From Limnothrix sp. FACHB-406 (GTDB lineage Bacteria > Cyanobacteriota > Cyanobacteriia > CACIAM-69d): 64,000 nucleotides of DNA. The stretch is from the NCBI RefSeq assembly GCF_014698235.1, contig NZ_JACJSP010000006.1:62001-126000 (forward strand), read 5' to 3'. The position numbers and the translations under genes are program-made. Of the stretch, positions 35,586 through 45,387 are shown in pieces (positions within the stretch are counted from its first letter, which is position 1; every line of letters starts with the position of its first letter). The notes under the pieces were generated by a model, which searched no databases, was not told the origin of the DNA, and worked only from the letters and a program-made list of their open reading frames with translations.

Positions 35586-37037
35586 CTAGGACAAGGCCGC
35601 CTCTAGGCGATCGTGGGCGGCCGGTTCCGCCACGGGCGTTAGGATCCCCAGTTCCGATTCGGGGATTCCCAGCAGGTTGCCGTAAAGCTTCACGTATTCG
35701 ATCGCGGATTTTTCCCAACTGAAATCTTGGCCCATAGCCCGCTGCTGCAACTTGAGCCATTCCGCCTTGAACCGGAAGGCTTCCGAAGCCCGCACCATGC
35801 AGGTAAACAAATCCAGCGGTTCATAGCGATCGAAACAATAGCCCGTGCCCGCTTGGCCCACGGGATCGTTATGTTGCACTGTGTCCACCAGGCCGCCGGT
35901 TCGCCGCACGATCGGGATGCAACCATAGCGCATGGCCAGCATTTGACTGATTCCGCAAGGCTCAAACCGCGACGGCATCAGGAACGCATCGCACCCGGCA
36001 TAAATCCGGCGGGAAAGGGCATCGTTGTATAGCAAAAAGACTGAAACGCGGCCAGGATGGCGGGCCGCCAGTTCCCACATCTGGGTTTCATAGTAGCGAT
36101 CGCCCGTTCCTAGCAGCACAAACTGCGAATCGGTGTAGGCCAAGAAGCGATCGATCGTTTGCATGATCAGATCCACCCCTTTTTGTTCCACCAACCGCGA
36201 CACCATCCCCACCAGGAACGTGTTGGCATTGATCTCTAGGCCCATCTCCTCTTGCAGGGCCACCTTGTTCAACCGGCGATTCTCGATCGTCTCGGCCGTG
36301 AACGGTTTGACCAAAGCGCGATCGGTGGCTGGGTCGTAAACCTCCGTGTCAATCCCATTCACAATTCCCGACAGCTTGCCGCTAATCCAAGACATCAACC
36401 CCTCCAACTGCTCGCCATAGGTGGGGGTTTGGATTTGGTGGGCATAGGTGGGCGACACCGTGGTGACCCGATCGGCATATTGCACCGCCGCCGCCAAGGT
36501 GTTGTGGCCCTGCATATACCAAGGACACCAGGTCATTTGCTCCAATTTCCAGCGCCAAGGCCCTTGGTAAGCCAGGTTGTGAATCGTAAAGACCGTCGAG
36601 ATGTCCGGCGATTGGTGCATCCAAACCGGAATCATGCCCGTGTGCCAATCGTGGCAGTGAATAATCTGAGGTTTCCAATAGTTCCAGGCAAATTCCGAGG
36701 CGGCATTGGCAAACAGGGTAAACCGCCAATCCTCGTCATCCCCAGAATAGATACGCCGCGGCCAAAATGCCGGATGCCCCATTAGGTATAGGGGAACATC
36801 GGTTCCCGGCAGGGTTGTTTCATAGACGGCAAACCGCTGAAACATGGCATCGCTCCACCAAATTGGCTCCTTGGGCGCGTCCACTAACTTGTCAGCGATG
36901 AAGCCATAGAACGGCATAAAGATCCGCACGTCGTGGCCCATGGCCCGCAACACCTTGGGCAACGCACCAACCACATCGCCCATGCCACCCACCTTGGCCA
37001 GGGGAGCTACTTCAGCGGAAACAAACAGGATTCTCAT
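35586..37037 (-). CDS. glgA: Glycogen synthase (GT5, ADP-glucose dependent)
   Basis: 483 residues. The N-terminus [20 protein letters not shown] contains the K-x-G-G ADP-glucose-binding motif; later [26 protein letters not shown] and the GT-B C-terminal signature [18 protein letters not shown] with the conserved Glu are all present, as is [10 protein letters not shown]. It extends alpha-1,4-glucan chains of glycogen in the cytoplasm. Cyanobacteria often carry two GlgA types; I cannot say which one this is. The length is typical. No other glg genes are adjacent. Confidence 0.95.
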   Translation of the reverse strand: MRILFVSAEVAPLAKVGGMGDVVGALPKVLRAMGHDVRIFMPFYGFIADKLVDAPKEPIWWSDAMFQRFAVYETTLPGTDVPLYLMGHPAFWPRRIYSGDDEDWRFTLFANAASEFAWNYWKPQIIHCHDWHTGMIPVWMHQSPDISTVFTIHNLAYQGPWRWKLEQMTWCPWYMQGHNTLAAAVQYADRVTTVSPTYAHQIQTPTYGEQLEGLMSWISGKLSGIVNGIDTEVYDPATDRALVKPFTAETIENRRLNKVALQEEMGLEINANTFLVGMVSRLVEQKGVDLIMQTIDRFLAYTDSQFVLLGTGDRYYETQMWELAARHPGRVSVFLLYNDALSRRIYAGCDAFLMPSRFEPCGISQMLAMRYGCIPIVRRTGGLVDTVQHNDPVGQAGTGYCFDRYEPLDLFTCMVRASEAFRFKAEWLKLQQRAMGQDFSWEKSAIEYVKLYGNLLGIPESELGILTPVAEPAAHDRLEAALS

Positions 37038-37514
37038 GGGGCGATCGCTTCTATATAGAGATCAGATGCTATGCAGGGCTGTAACTGTTTTACCAGCGGT
37101 TCGGTGTTTTGGGAGTGCTTATTGCTGCCGATCCCCACCGATCCCCTGAAGCCGATCGCCCCGTGGGGCCCCATCAGGCAGTCACGAATTTTGCAAACCG
37201 GGTTTTGTGCGCCCATCCATCTTGCTTATTGCGAAAATCAGCACATTTTTGCCCGATCTCAGCCGCTGGTTTCCCCGATCGCCCTGGTTTTGTCAAACCC
37301 TGGCCAGCCGCACAATGACGGGCAATTCAGGATTTTGTGATTCAAGATGCAGACCACCTCGCCAAAGGTGGGTATTCTAAAATTAGAGAACGCAATGATT
37401 TCGAGTTTTGATATTTCTTTACTAATTTGCCGTCAAAACCGCAAAACGACTTCAAAATTCGTTACTATAGAGTTTCCTCAGTTGCCCAGCGGTCGTTCGC
37501 GGAGCCGAACTGCC
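37038..37514. other. Intergenic region between divergent glgA and sigma factor genes
   Basis: About 480 bases. The right half is AT-rich with a possible extended -10 element (GTTACTATAG at 37461) ahead of the sigma factor gene, but no good -35 box. The sigma-factor frame is open from 37347, yet the upstream part does not look like protein. No RNA gene was recognised. Confidence 0.4.
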
Positions 37515-38471
37515 ATGAAAAAAGACCCCACAGCTACGGATCTCGTTCGCGCCTACCTTCGTGAAATTGGTCGCGTTCCCCTGCTCACCCACGAGCAAGA
37601 AATCGTCTTGGGCAAGCAGGTACAACGCCTCAACGTTCTGCAAGAGGAAAAAGACAAGCTGACCCTGCGCCTGGGCTATGAACCCGGCTTGGCGGAATGG
37701 GCAGCGGCAATCGGTTTGAGCCTAGATGAGCTGAAAGCCGCCATTCGCGAGGGCGATCGCGCCAAACGCAAAATGGTGGAAGCAAACCTGCGCCTCGTGG
37801 TGTCCGTTGCCAAGAAATACATCAAGCGAAATGTGGACCTTCTGGATCTGATCCAAGAGGGCACGATCGGGATGCAGCGCGGCGTTGAGAAGTTTGACCC
37901 CACCAAGGGCTATCGGTTCAGTACCTATGCCTATTGGTGGATCCGTCAGGCCATCACTCGGGCGATCGCGGAAAAGGGGCGCACCATCCGCCTCCCGATC
38001 CACATCACCGAGAAACTGAACAAAATCAAAAAAGCCCAGCGCACCCTGTCGCAACAACTGGGCCGCAGCGCCACCATCGCCGAGTTGGGCGACGAAATTG
38101 GCCTCTCTCCCAAGCAAATCCGGGATTACCTGGAACGGGCCCGCCAGCCCCTATCGTTGGATTTGCGAGTGGGTGACAACCAAGACACGGAACTTGGTGA
38201 GCTGCTCGAAGACGAAGGGCCCTCCCCAGAGGAATTCGCCACCCAGTCTTCCCTGCGCGGCGACATTGAAACCATCATGGCCGACTTGACCCCCCAACAG
38301 CGGGAAGTGCTTTCTCTGCGCTTTGGGTTAAGTGACGGTCAGGCGCTCACGTTGGCCAAAATTGGTGATCGCCTGCAAATTAGCCGCGAGCGCGTCCGCC
38401 AAATTGAACGCGAAGCTCTCACCAAGCTCCGCAAACACAAGGCAGACATCCGTGAATACCTAGCCAGTTAA
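37515..38471 (+). CDS. Group 2 RNA polymerase sigma factor (RpoD/SigA family)
   Basis: 318 residues from ATG 37515 ([19 protein letters not shown]); 56 further upstream codons are open but not sigma-like. Region 1.2 is [19 protein letters not shown], region 2 has [20 protein letters not shown] and [20 protein letters not shown], region 3 [15 protein letters not shown], and region 4 [15 protein letters not shown] with the helix-turn-helix [16 protein letters not shown]. The lack of a long acidic N-terminal region marks it as a group 2 (non-essential) factor. Such factors redirect transcription in stress, dark or nutrient shifts. The SigB/C/D/E subtype is not assigned. A terminator follows. Confidence 0.93.
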   Translation: MKKDPTATDLVRAYLREIGRVPLLTHEQEIVLGKQVQRLNVLQEEKDKLTLRLGYEPGLAEWAAAIGLSLDELKAAIREGDRAKRKMVEANLRLVVSVAKKYIKRNVDLLDLIQEGTIGMQRGVEKFDPTKGYRFSTYAYWWIRQAITRAIAEKGRTIRLPIHITEKLNKIKKAQRTLSQQLGRSATIAELGDEIGLSPKQIRDYLERARQPLSLDLRVGDNQDTELGELLEDEGPSPEEFATQSSLRGDIETIMADLTPQQREVLSLRFGLSDGQALTLAKIGDRLQISRERVRQIEREALTKLRKHKADIREYLAS

Positions 38472-38551
38472 GGATTTGGTGCTCATTTGTTGCTGAACTT
38501 CTGTTGCTGAACTTAAGTTCGTTTTTTAATCGACCATTTATATTACTATAT

Positions 38552-38585
38552 TACGCTGGGTCAATTTGATCCGGCGTATTTTTTG
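38552..38585 (+). terminator. Rho-independent terminator of the sigma factor gene
   Basis: TACGCTGGGTCAA pairs with the following GATCCGGCGTA (bulged once) and leads directly into TTTTTT. It lies 81 bases after the sigma factor stop codon. Confidence 0.75.
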
Positions 38586-38800
38586 GCTTTATAGGGAACG
38601 GGGCGATCGACTGCCCCGGGGGACTTGGCGTGGAGCGAAATCCGGAGGAAATATAAAATCTTCATGAGTTTTTCACAATCCAAATCGCTATTATGAAGTG
38701 TTGATGAAGAGACTAGGCGAAAAAAGGTCTCAAAATCTATGATTGGGATCAAGCGGTACTTAACCAAATGTTCTTCTACGTCTTCATTTGGTGACTCTTC

Positions 38801-39763
38801 ATGAAATTCTCAGTTGTTATCCCCTGCTATAACGCCGAACAATGGATCAATCAGGCTTTGCAAAGCATTGCCGAACAAACCATTCCAGCTAGCGAAGTCA
38901 TTGTGGTTGATGATGGTTCTACCGATCGCTCGATCGAGTGCCTCCGTCGTAGCCCAGTACCAACCAAAATTTTGCGCACACCCAATCTGGGCCCCGGAGG
39001 AGCCAGAAATGCAGGAATTGCCGCCGCCACTGGTGATTGGGTTGCTTTTTTAGATGCCGATGATTGGTGGAAACCAAACCACTTAGAACGCATTCAAGAC
39101 TTAGTTGGCAACTCGGACGATGTGCTTTATTTGGCCGCCGCTGAGCACTATTCCATCAGTGCCGATCGAGTGGTTTCCATGTCCGATACGGGCCCATTTT
39201 CAGAGCCAACGGGGCAACTAGATCACGCCACTTATTTCCAGCTTTATCGCAAGCATGGCATCTTGGAACTGTCGAGTTTGGCCGCCCGTCGATCGCACCT
39301 GCAAGCCGTTGGTGGGTTTGATGAAAAAGCATCCGGTGCAGAGGATTTAGAATTGGTTTTGCGGGTCATTCATGGCCAAACCTGGGCTTACGATCCCGTG
39401 CCTTCCAGCCTGTATCGATGCAGCAATCCTGCCAGCTACTCCCGCACTGCCCATGCCAACGAACAGCGCTTAACCGCTAAGTTTCGGGTCTTTTTGAAGC
39501 ACCGCGATCACTATCAAATCAGCCAATCAATCTTCATGGAGCTGGGCAAAACCATGATGAGCAAGGCAATTATGAGCGGTGATTGGCAAATGCAACAGCG
39601 GGTTAAAGAGTTGGTTTATTACTACCTGTCAACTCCCCAAAAAGCTGTTTTCTCGATCGCTGGACAGTTACCCACCTTCTATAGCCTATTGAATCAACTG
39701 CGCAATCAACTGAAAGGAGAGCAGTACCGACCTCGCAAGGTGTTGAACCCGGTCAGTGCTTAA
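38801..39763 (+). CDS. Glycosyltransferase family 2
   Basis: 320 residues. The GT-A fold is evident: FSVVIPCYNAEQWINQALQS, VIVVDDGSTDRSIE, then the metal-binding DxD in WVAFLDADDWWKP, and a catalytic-base region GGFDEKASGAEDLELVLR (the ED motif). It should transfer a nucleotide-activated sugar to a polysaccharide or lipid acceptor at the cytoplasmic face of the membrane. No membrane helix is present. It stands alone between two non-coding regions of about 330 and 780 bases, with its own terminator, so the pathway is unknown. Confidence 0.92.
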   Translation: MKFSVVIPCYNAEQWINQALQSIAEQTIPASEVIVVDDGSTDRSIECLRRSPVPTKILRTPNLGPGGARNAGIAAATGDWVAFLDADDWWKPNHLERIQDLVGNSDDVLYLAAAEHYSISADRVVSMSDTGPFSEPTGQLDHATYFQLYRKHGILELSSLAARRSHLQAVGGFDEKASGAEDLELVLRVIHGQTWAYDPVPSSLYRCSNPASYSRTAHANEQRLTAKFRVFLKHRDHYQISQSIFMELGKTMMSKAIMSGDWQMQQRVKELVYYYLSTPQKAVFSIAGQLPTFYSLLNQLRNQLKGEQYRPRKVLNPVSA

Positions 39764-40542
39764 TCTCTTCAACGTTGCTTCCTAGGCTTTCATACCATTG
39801 CATTGCTCTTGATTGGGGCCACTCCATTTCAGCCCCAATTTCAGAGCCTGCTAAAAGCGGTTCACAGCTAGCTGTCAATCGAGTTCTGTACTTTCATCTT
39901 TCATAGAACCGGAGCATTCAATTTGTTCTGGTTCTATTTTGTTTTTTCTTTCATTCTTCGATTTTTCCTATATCTCTGATTGATTTCTATCTTTTGAAGA
40001 TGAATAGTAGCTCCGCTGAAGTTGACTTTCTGGCAATCCAGATGACCATGCCACAGATAGGCCACTTAAACATCGCCAGACTTCGTTTGATCAGTCTCGA
40101 TCACAAAGAAACTGCCTAATTTTCCTGATTAGTGGCGTGAGAAATTGAGCAAATTGCCGCATGATTGCCACATAATCGATCTCCGTCAAATCCGGTGAGG
40201 TCGTCTTGGCCTCGTCTTGGCTGGCAGGAGGTCTGAAAAACCAAAACTGCTACCCTGTGGATCGCCTCGATCGACGCAGACCGGGGGCTGAAGCTCCTCG
40301 AACCCGGGACTCTTGGCGCTTTGCCAGTCCCCCAAGTGACTTCTCAGGCATCTTCATTTAGGTCTAAATTGACCTGTTGATGAACCCTGAGTTGACCCTG
40401 ATTTGGCTCTCAGTTAGTTCTGAGTTAGTTCTAAACTGACCCATTGGAACCGCAGCCCTCAGCTTCAGCCACCCGCACCAGCCTGAGTGCGCCGTGCCGT
40501 TGACTGCGTTAGTCCTGCCACGACGGAGAAACTGTAGCGCTC
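39764..40542. other. 780-bp non-coding region with two hairpins
   Basis: No coding frame of convincing composition is seen. ATTGGGGC and GCCCCAAT form a perfect 8-base stem at 39812-39839, and the terminator listed at 39903 follows. Near 40360-40440 a patch of loosely repeated GTTGACC / AGTTAGTTCTGAGTTAG motifs lies ahead of the CPBP gene. Confidence 0.45.
39903..39949 (+). terminator. Probable terminator downstream of the glycosyltransferase gene
   Basis: ATAGAACC and its exact complement GGTTCTAT enclose a 19-base loop and are followed by TTTTGTTTTTTC. It lies 140 bases beyond the glycosyltransferase stop codon. Confidence 0.55.
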
Positions 40543-41424
40543 ATGTTCGATCGCCTCTTGGCCCAAGCTCCCAAGCTCGCGGCCTATCCCCTGCCCTTGC
40601 GGATTGCCAGCTTCATCGGTGTGTTGTTGGTGTTGTGGTTGCCGGTGGCGGCCCTCACCTGCTGGCCCCTGGTGCTGTCCCTGGGTTGGAGCCACAACCT
40701 CACCAACCTGATGGCGGTGTTGACCTTATATTTGGCCATTCTGACCACCCTGTGGCTGTGGGGGCGACGGGTGCGCGGTCAGCAACGGCCGCTCTCCGCC
40801 TATGGTTGGTCTTGGAACCGGGGCATGGTGCAGGATTTGGCGATGGGCGTGGCGATCGCGATCGGGAGTTTTGCCCTGCTCCATGGTCTCTATTACCTGT
40901 TGGGTTGGTTTTGGTGGGAAATGCCGCCTAATCAGTCCTGGTTAACCATTTGGCTGAATGGCATCCTCAACGGCGTGGGGATTGCGTTCCTCGAAGAGCT
41001 GTTTTTTCGAGGTTGGTTTTTGGCAGAATTTCGCCACTCCATGCCCCGGAAACAAGCGGCCATTTGGACGAGCGCAATTTTTGCGACCCTGCATTTTTTG
41101 AAGCCTTTGGATGCGGTTTTGGCCACTTGGCCCCAATGGCCGGGCCTGTGGTTGCTGGGAATGACCATGGTGCAGGCGCGGGCCTTGGGGCGGGCCCAAC
41201 CGGGCAGTTTGGGTTGGTCGATCGGGATGCATGGCGGTTGGGTTTGCACCATTACTGTTCTGAGCCTCAGTGGCATGGGGCACTACAACCCGGCCGTGCC
41301 CGCTTGGCTCACGGGCATTGGTGGCAACCCATTGGCCAGTGTGTCGGGGTTGGGATTCATGGCGATCGTGTTTGGGCTATTGCGCTGGCGATCGCACCGG
41401 CAATCCATGCCCCCCATCCACTAA
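40543..41424 (+). CDS. CPBP family intramembrane glutamic endopeptidase
   Basis: 293 residues with about eight hydrophobic segments. The Abi/CPBP signature motifs are present in order: EELFFRGWFLAEF (the glutamate pair and Arg), FATLHFL (His) and the late HGGWVCTI (His). The family includes the CAAX prenyl protease Rce1 and bacterial proteins linked to maturation or immunity of peptides; cyanobacteria have many copies with no known substrate. It starts at the ATG giving MFDRLLAQAPK. Nothing nearby indicates a peptide substrate. Confidence 0.88.
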   Translation: MFDRLLAQAPKLAAYPLPLRIASFIGVLLVLWLPVAALTCWPLVLSLGWSHNLTNLMAVLTLYLAILTTLWLWGRRVRGQQRPLSAYGWSWNRGMVQDLAMGVAIAIGSFALLHGLYYLLGWFWWEMPPNQSWLTIWLNGILNGVGIAFLEELFFRGWFLAEFRHSMPRKQAAIWTSAIFATLHFLKPLDAVLATWPQWPGLWLLGMTMVQARALGRAQPGSLGWSIGMHGGWVCTITVLSLSGMGHYNPAVPAWLTGIGGNPLASVSGLGFMAIVFGLLRWRSHRQSMPPIH

Positions 41425-41598
41425 AAATTGCTTAGAAAATCCGTCGAAAAGTGCCTGGGAATCTAATTGAGATCTCATCAAGATTTGGTCGCCATCTGAT
41501 CGCCTGAATGATCCTCTGATCAGCCCCATGGCGAATCCAAGACCTCAGCCAAATGTGTCAAAATTCCTGTACGCCTTGATTTGCGCCCCAAATTTCCC

Positions 41599-43530
41599 AT
41601 GACTGTCGCCGCTCTCGATCGCCCCGTTCAACCCGATTTCCAAGACGACTTCGATGTGATTGTCGTGGGAGCCGGCCATGCGGGCTGCGAGGCGGCCTTG
41701 GCGGCGGCCCGGCTCGGTTGCAAAACCCTGCTGATTACCCTGAATTTGGACAAAATTGCCTGGCAGCCTTGCAACCCAGCCGTGGGCGGCCCGGCCAAGT
41801 CGCAGCTTGTCCATGAAGCTGATGCATTGGGCGGTGAAATTGGCAAAATCGCCGATCGCACCTATCTGCAAAAGCGGGTATTGAACGCCTCCCGCGGCCC
41901 AGCGGTTTGGGCGCTGCGGGCCCAAACGGACAAGCGCGAATATGCCGCCGAAATGAAACAGGTGGTGGAAAATCAGCCCAACTTGATGATCCGGGAGGCG
42001 ATGGTCACGGATCTGATTTTGGGAAACAACGACGAAATCATCGGCGTAGAAACCTATTTTGGCGTGGCGTTCCGCTGTCGATCGGTGGTGCTGACCACGG
42101 GCACGTTCCTGGGCGGGATCATCTGGGTCGGCAACAAGTCGATGCCCGCCGGTCGCGCCGGGGAATTCGCCGCCGTGGGGCTGACGGACACCCTGAAACG
42201 GCTGGGCTTCGAGACCGATCGCCTGAAAACCGGCACGCCCGCCCGGGTCGATCGGCGATCGGTGGACTTCAGCAAAATGGAACCCCAACCGCCCGACCCC
42301 GATAACCGCTGGTTTAGCTTCGACCCGGCAGCTCACATTGAGCGGGAGCAAATGAATTGCTATTTGACCCGCACCACCGCCGAAACCCATCGCCTAATCC
42401 AAGAAAATCTGCATTTGTCGCCGGTCTATGGCGGCTGGGTCGATGCCAAGGGCCCGCGCTATTGCCCCAGCATTGAAGACAAAATCGTGCGTTTTGCCGA
42501 CAAGGAATCGCACCAAATTTTCATTGAACCGGAAGGGCGAGAAATCCCGGAACTCTACATTCAAGGCTTTTCAACGGGCTTGCCGGAACGCTTGCAAATT
42601 GCCATGTTGCGATCGCTGCCGGGGCTGGAAAACTGCACGATGTTGCGCCCAGCCTACGCGGTGGAATATGACTACTTACCCGCCACCCAGTGCTATCCCA
42701 CGATGATGACCAAAACCGTGGAAGGGCTGTTTTGTGCGGGACAAATTAACGGCACCACGGGTTACGAAGAAGCAGCCGCCCAAGGGTTAGTGGCGGGCAT
42801 CAACGCAGCTCGGTTGGCACAACAAAAACCGCTCGTAATTTTGCCGCGCGAAAGCAGTTATATTGGCACGCTGCTCGATGATTTGTGCACGAAAGAATTG
42901 CGCGAACCCTATCGAATGCTGACCTCGCGATCAGAATATCGGCTGTTGTTGCGATCGGACAATGCCGATCGCCGGTTAACGCCTTTGGGTCGCGAAATTG
43001 GCTTGATTGACGATCGCCGCTGGGATCTGTTCCAAACCAAACAGGCGAATATTGCCGCTGAACAGGAACGGCTGCAAACCTCGCGGGTTAAGGAAAACGA
43101 CCCGTCAGCTCCGGCGATCGTGGCGGCCACAGGCGGCCCGATCAAAGGCTCCGTAACCCTGGCGGAATTGCTGAAGCGGCCGGGCTTCCACTACGAACAA
43201 TTGGCGGAGTTTGGGTTAGGCAATCCCGACCTCGATCGCACCGAAACGGAAGGAGCAGAAATCGAAATCAAATATTCCGGTTACATCCAGCGGCAACAAC
43301 GACAAATCGAGGCGATCGCCCGCCAAGAAAATCGCCGCCTACCGGAAAATTTGGATTACCAGGCGATCGACACGCTCTCGAAGGAATCGCGGGAAAAACT
43401 GGCAAAGGTGCGTCCCCTCACGGTGGGGCAAGCCTCGCGAATCGGCGGCGTGAACCCGGCGGATATCAACGCGCTGTTGATCTATTTGGAACTGCGCGAT
43501 CGACAACCGGCTACTACAATCACAGCTTAG
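41599..43530 (+). CDS. mnmG: tRNA uridine-5-carboxymethylaminomethyl modification enzyme MnmG (GidA)
   Basis: 643 residues from ATG 41599; the frame opens at TTG 41581. The FAD-binding Rossmann motif [20 protein letters not shown] is at the N-terminus, followed by [43 protein letters not shown], the FAD-site [17 protein letters not shown] and the C-terminal tRNA-binding [16 protein letters not shown]. With MnmE it installs cmnm5 at U34 of several tRNAs in the cytoplasm. The length is standard. A REP-like palindrome follows its stop. Confidence 0.97.
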   Translation: MTVAALDRPVQPDFQDDFDVIVVGAGHAGCEAALAAARLGCKTLLITLNLDKIAWQPCNPAVGGPAKSQLVHEADALGGEIGKIADRTYLQKRVLNASRGPAVWALRAQTDKREYAAEMKQVVENQPNLMIREAMVTDLILGNNDEIIGVETYFGVAFRCRSVVLTTGTFLGGIIWVGNKSMPAGRAGEFAAVGLTDTLKRLGFETDRLKTGTPARVDRRSVDFSKMEPQPPDPDNRWFSFDPAAHIEREQMNCYLTRTTAETHRLIQENLHLSPVYGGWVDAKGPRYCPSIEDKIVRFADKESHQIFIEPEGREIPELYIQGFSTGLPERLQIAMLRSLPGLENCTMLRPAYAVEYDYLPATQCYPTMMTKTVEGLFCAGQINGTTGYEEAAAQGLVAGINAARLAQQKPLVILPRESSYIGTLLDDLCTKELREPYRMLTSRSEYRLLLRSDNADRRLTPLGREIGLIDDRRWDLFQTKQANIAAEQERLQTSRVKENDPSAPAIVAATGGPIKGSVTLAELLKRPGFHYEQLAEFGLGNPDLDRTETEGAEIEIKYSGYIQRQQRQIEAIARQENRRLPENLDYQAIDTLSKESREKLAKVRPLTVGQASRIGGVNPADINALLIYLELRDRQPATTITA

Positions 43531-43557
43531 TGACCGGAGTAAACTTAGAAGGTTAGC

Positions 43558-43582
43558 GTTGGGTTGAGGCACGAAACCCAAC
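43558..43582. repeat. REP-like palindrome (GTTGGGTT...AACCCAAC)
   Basis: GTTGGGTT and AACCCAAC flank GAGGCACGA. This short palindrome, often followed by CTAC, recurs in many cyanobacterial genomes near mobile or accessory segments. Here it marks the left border of the accessory stretch after mnmG and could also act as a terminator. Confidence 0.65.
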
Positions 43583-43626
43583 CTACTAAATACTGAGATA
43601 CTACGGATGACTGGTAGGGCTGATAC

Positions 43627-43794
43627 ATGATCATCAATTGGATACAGAAAATTGCATCATGGGTGCAAAGTTTTTGGAATCAGTTGGACGAACCAACGAA
43701 ACGCAAAATTATTGACGCAATCGTGAAAGAGTTCGGAGAACTACTTCGTGCATTCTATCGAAACTGGAAGAATCAATCCAAAGGTCAAGGCTAG
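43627..43794 (+). CDS. Small protein, 55 residues, unrecognised
   Basis: Found from the raw sequence: ATG 43627 to TAG 43792-43794. The product starts MIINWIQKIASWVQSFWNQL, continues DEPTKRKIIDAIVKEFGELL and ends with a polar tail rich in Asn, Lys and Gly. It is tryptophan-rich at the start, amphipathic and largely helical, without a signal peptide or a real membrane span. It is separated by two bases from the next gene, so the pair is almost certainly cotranscribed. I do not recognise the family. It lies in the accessory stretch that also holds an MNT-HEPN pair. Confidence 0.6.
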   Translation: MIINWIQKIASWVQSFWNQLDEPTKRKIIDAIVKEFGELLRAFYRNWKNQSKGQG

Positions 43795-43796
43795 GT

Positions 43797-44138
43797 ATGA
43801 CAACGTTTAAAGAATTCATGCAGCAACTTAAAAGCTCATCTGCATCAGCTTTGCCATCTGCGAACTCATTGGTATCGGCTGTCGAGAGTTCGCTGACTCT
43901 AGCAGTAAGTAGCCTATTGCCTTCAGCACCAGGCAGTGATGAAAGTGAGGATGAATTGTCTAAAAAATACAAATTTGCAGAGAGAGTGACAAATTTTATC
44001 CATGATGATCAATTCATTTCGGAGCTAAGTGACCAAGTTGGATCACCATCCCCAACTGAAACTGAAGATGAGTTTGTTGCGCGAGGTAGTGATGCACTGA
44101 AAAAGATGCTATACAACCGATTTGGTGTCAGAGAATAG
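43797..44138 (+). CDS. Hypothetical protein, partner of the 55-residue gene
   Basis: 113 residues, ATG two bases after the stop of the upstream small gene. The first half is Ser/Ala/Leu-rich (MQQLKSSSASALPSANSLVS, then SLTLAVSSLLPSAPG), the second half acidic and helical (ELSKKYKFAERVTNFIHDDQ, then ARGSDALKKMLYNRFG). There is no clear domain, signal peptide or membrane segment. It is AT-richer than mnmG upstream, which fits horizontal acquisition. A toxin-antitoxin or effector-immunity role is speculative; only the tight pairing supports it. Confidence 0.6.
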   Translation: MTTFKEFMQQLKSSSASALPSANSLVSAVESSLTLAVSSLLPSAPGSDESEDELSKKYKFAERVTNFIHDDQFISELSDQVGSPSPTETEDEFVARGSDALKKMLYNRFGVRE

Positions 44139-44164
44139 CCGCACTGCTAGCTCATAGTAGCAGC

Positions 44165-44293
44165 AGTAGGGTGGGCACTGCCCACCTCATAATCATCGTT
44201 CTGCACATCCGATCACCTTTGGCAGAGGGTCATCATGGATTGGAAGATAGATAACACCTGGGCTAGAGGGTGGTGGGCAATGCCCACCCTACT
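44165..44293. mobile_element. MITE-like element bounded by 22-bp inverted repeats
   Basis: The 22 bases at 44165-44186 (AGTAGGGTGGGCACTGCCCA and two more) and the complement of 44272-44293 differ at a single position, and each end is itself a palindrome of the GGTGGGCA-TGCCCACC type. The 85 bases between encode nothing. The whole 129-bp unit has the form of a miniature inverted-repeat element. It lies directly upstream of the mntA/hepT pair and occupies its likely promoter region. Confidence 0.65.
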
Positions 44294-44326
44294 AGCTTTT
44301 TGTCAGTGGTCAATGGAGATTTACTC

Positions 44327-44662
44327 ATGCAAAGCTTTCGAGTCAGCGCCTCAAAAGTTGCGATCAATGAGAACCAAATTTCAGCCTTCTGCCAGCGCTG
44401 GAAAATTACGGAATTTTCATTGTTTGGGTCAGTCCTAAGAGACGATTTCCAACCCGAAAGTAGTGATATTGATGTGCTTATTTCGTTTTCCCCGGATGCG
44501 CATTGGACACTGTTTGACTGGGCAGATATGGAAGATGAAATTCAACAAATTTTCCAACGAAAAGTTGATCTAATCAGTCGCCGAGGACTAGAGCGCAGCC
44601 GCAATGAGCAACGCCGTCAAGCCATCCTAGATTCTGCTCAAGTGATTTATGCAGCCTCGTGA
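44327..44662 (+). CDS. mntA: MntA-like nucleotidyltransferase antitoxin (MNT-HEPN system)
   Basis: 111 residues from ATG 44327 (MQSFRVSASKVAINENQISA); the frame is open upstream through the MITE but not conserved-looking there. The minimal nucleotidyltransferase motif GSVLRDDFQPESSDIDVLIS (GSx10DxD) is complete, and a third acidic position follows in RKVDLISRRG. In characterised pairs MntA adds AMP units to a Tyr of the HEPN toxin and so neutralises it. The stop overlaps the start of the HEPN gene by 14 bases. Confidence 0.85.
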   Translation: MQSFRVSASKVAINENQISAFCQRWKITEFSLFGSVLRDDFQPESSDIDVLISFSPDAHWTLFDWADMEDEIQQIFQRKVDLISRRGLERSRNEQRRQAILDSAQVIYAAS

Positions 44663-44981
44663 ACCAAACTACCTACGAGATATGCTAAACGCTGCACAAT
44701 TGGCGCAAAGCTTTGTGCGGGGTATTGACTGGGAAGTATTTGAACAAGATTTAATGCGCCAAGCTGCGGTCATTCGTCAGTTTGAGATCATTGGTGAAGC
44801 CGCTCGTAGAATTTCTACTGAAACTCAAGCAGCTATTCCGAGCATTCCTTGGGCTAAAGTGATTGGGATGCGAAATCGCCTGATTCATGAATATGATGCG
44901 ATCGATCTCGAAGTCATTTGGGACACTATTCATCTGGCATTGCCGGGGCTAATCACTGCCATAGAACGAGCCATTACCTGA
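44649..44981 (+). CDS. hepT: HepT-like HEPN ribonuclease toxin (DUF86)
   Basis: 110 residues. DUF86/HepT features: an N-terminal YLRDMLNAAQLAQSFV helix, AAVIRQFEIIGEAARRIS and the HEPN catalytic motif R-x4-H in MRNRLIHEYD, with a following Tyr that is the usual target for AMPylation by the MNT partner. The protein is a metal-independent RNase in known systems, cutting tRNA or mRNA when released. It overlaps mntA by 14 bases, which fits tight translational coupling of toxin and antitoxin. Confidence 0.88.
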   Translation: MQPREPNYLRDMLNAAQLAQSFVRGIDWEVFEQDLMRQAAVIRQFEIIGEAARRISTETQAAIPSIPWAKVIGMRNRLIHEYDAIDLEVIWDTIHLALPGLITAIERAIT

Positions 44982-45015
44982 TTTCCAGGGGTTAACTCGA
45001 TCGCGTTGGTTGTGC

Positions 45016-45273
45016 TCAACCGGGTAACGAATCCAGCAAAGCAGTCAACATTCGGCCTGGATCGGCTTTCAGCTTCACCGCCACCAGACCCAACAAACCA
45101 CTAGCCGCTAAACCCAAAAACCAACCACCCACCGGCCAAGGCACATCCGCCACGCCATAGCAGTAGAGCGCAGCGAAAGCCAGTCCCAAAAGCCCCAGAA
45201 CAGTGCCGCCCCAAAATCGCTGCCAAGTCGTCAGGTTCTGGTCTGGATTAAGATCATCAGGTTGCGTCTTCAT
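45016..45273 (-). CDS. Small two-helix membrane protein, hypothetical
   Basis: 85 residues from ATG 45273 (MKTQPDDLNPDQNLTTWQRF). Two hydrophobic helices (GGTVLGLLGLAFAALYCYGV and GGWFLGLAASGLLGLVAV) are joined by a proline-rich turn, with a short soluble end KADPGRMLTALLDSLPG. It looks like a real protein by composition, but the family is not recognised. It is divergent from the DUF2199 gene and convergent with hepT. Confidence 0.6.
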   Translation of the reverse strand: MKTQPDDLNPDQNLTTWQRFWGGTVLGLLGLAFAALYCYGVADVPWPVGGWFLGLAASGLLGLVAVKLKADPGRMLTALLDSLPG

Positions 45274-45387
45274 CGGTTCACCGGACAATAATAGGTGGAC
45301 GATCGGGCGTTAAGTCCTGATCTGCTTCTCCAATGTAGCGAAACTCAGCTCAGGATTGTGTCCCCAAGTTCAAGATTTATAGATCAA

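Noticed and set aside
40255-40345. tRNA-like sequence with a GGTTCGA-type loop on the minus strand
   Set aside because: I could not pair an acceptor stem, and the T-arm lacks a proper five-base stem around the loop.
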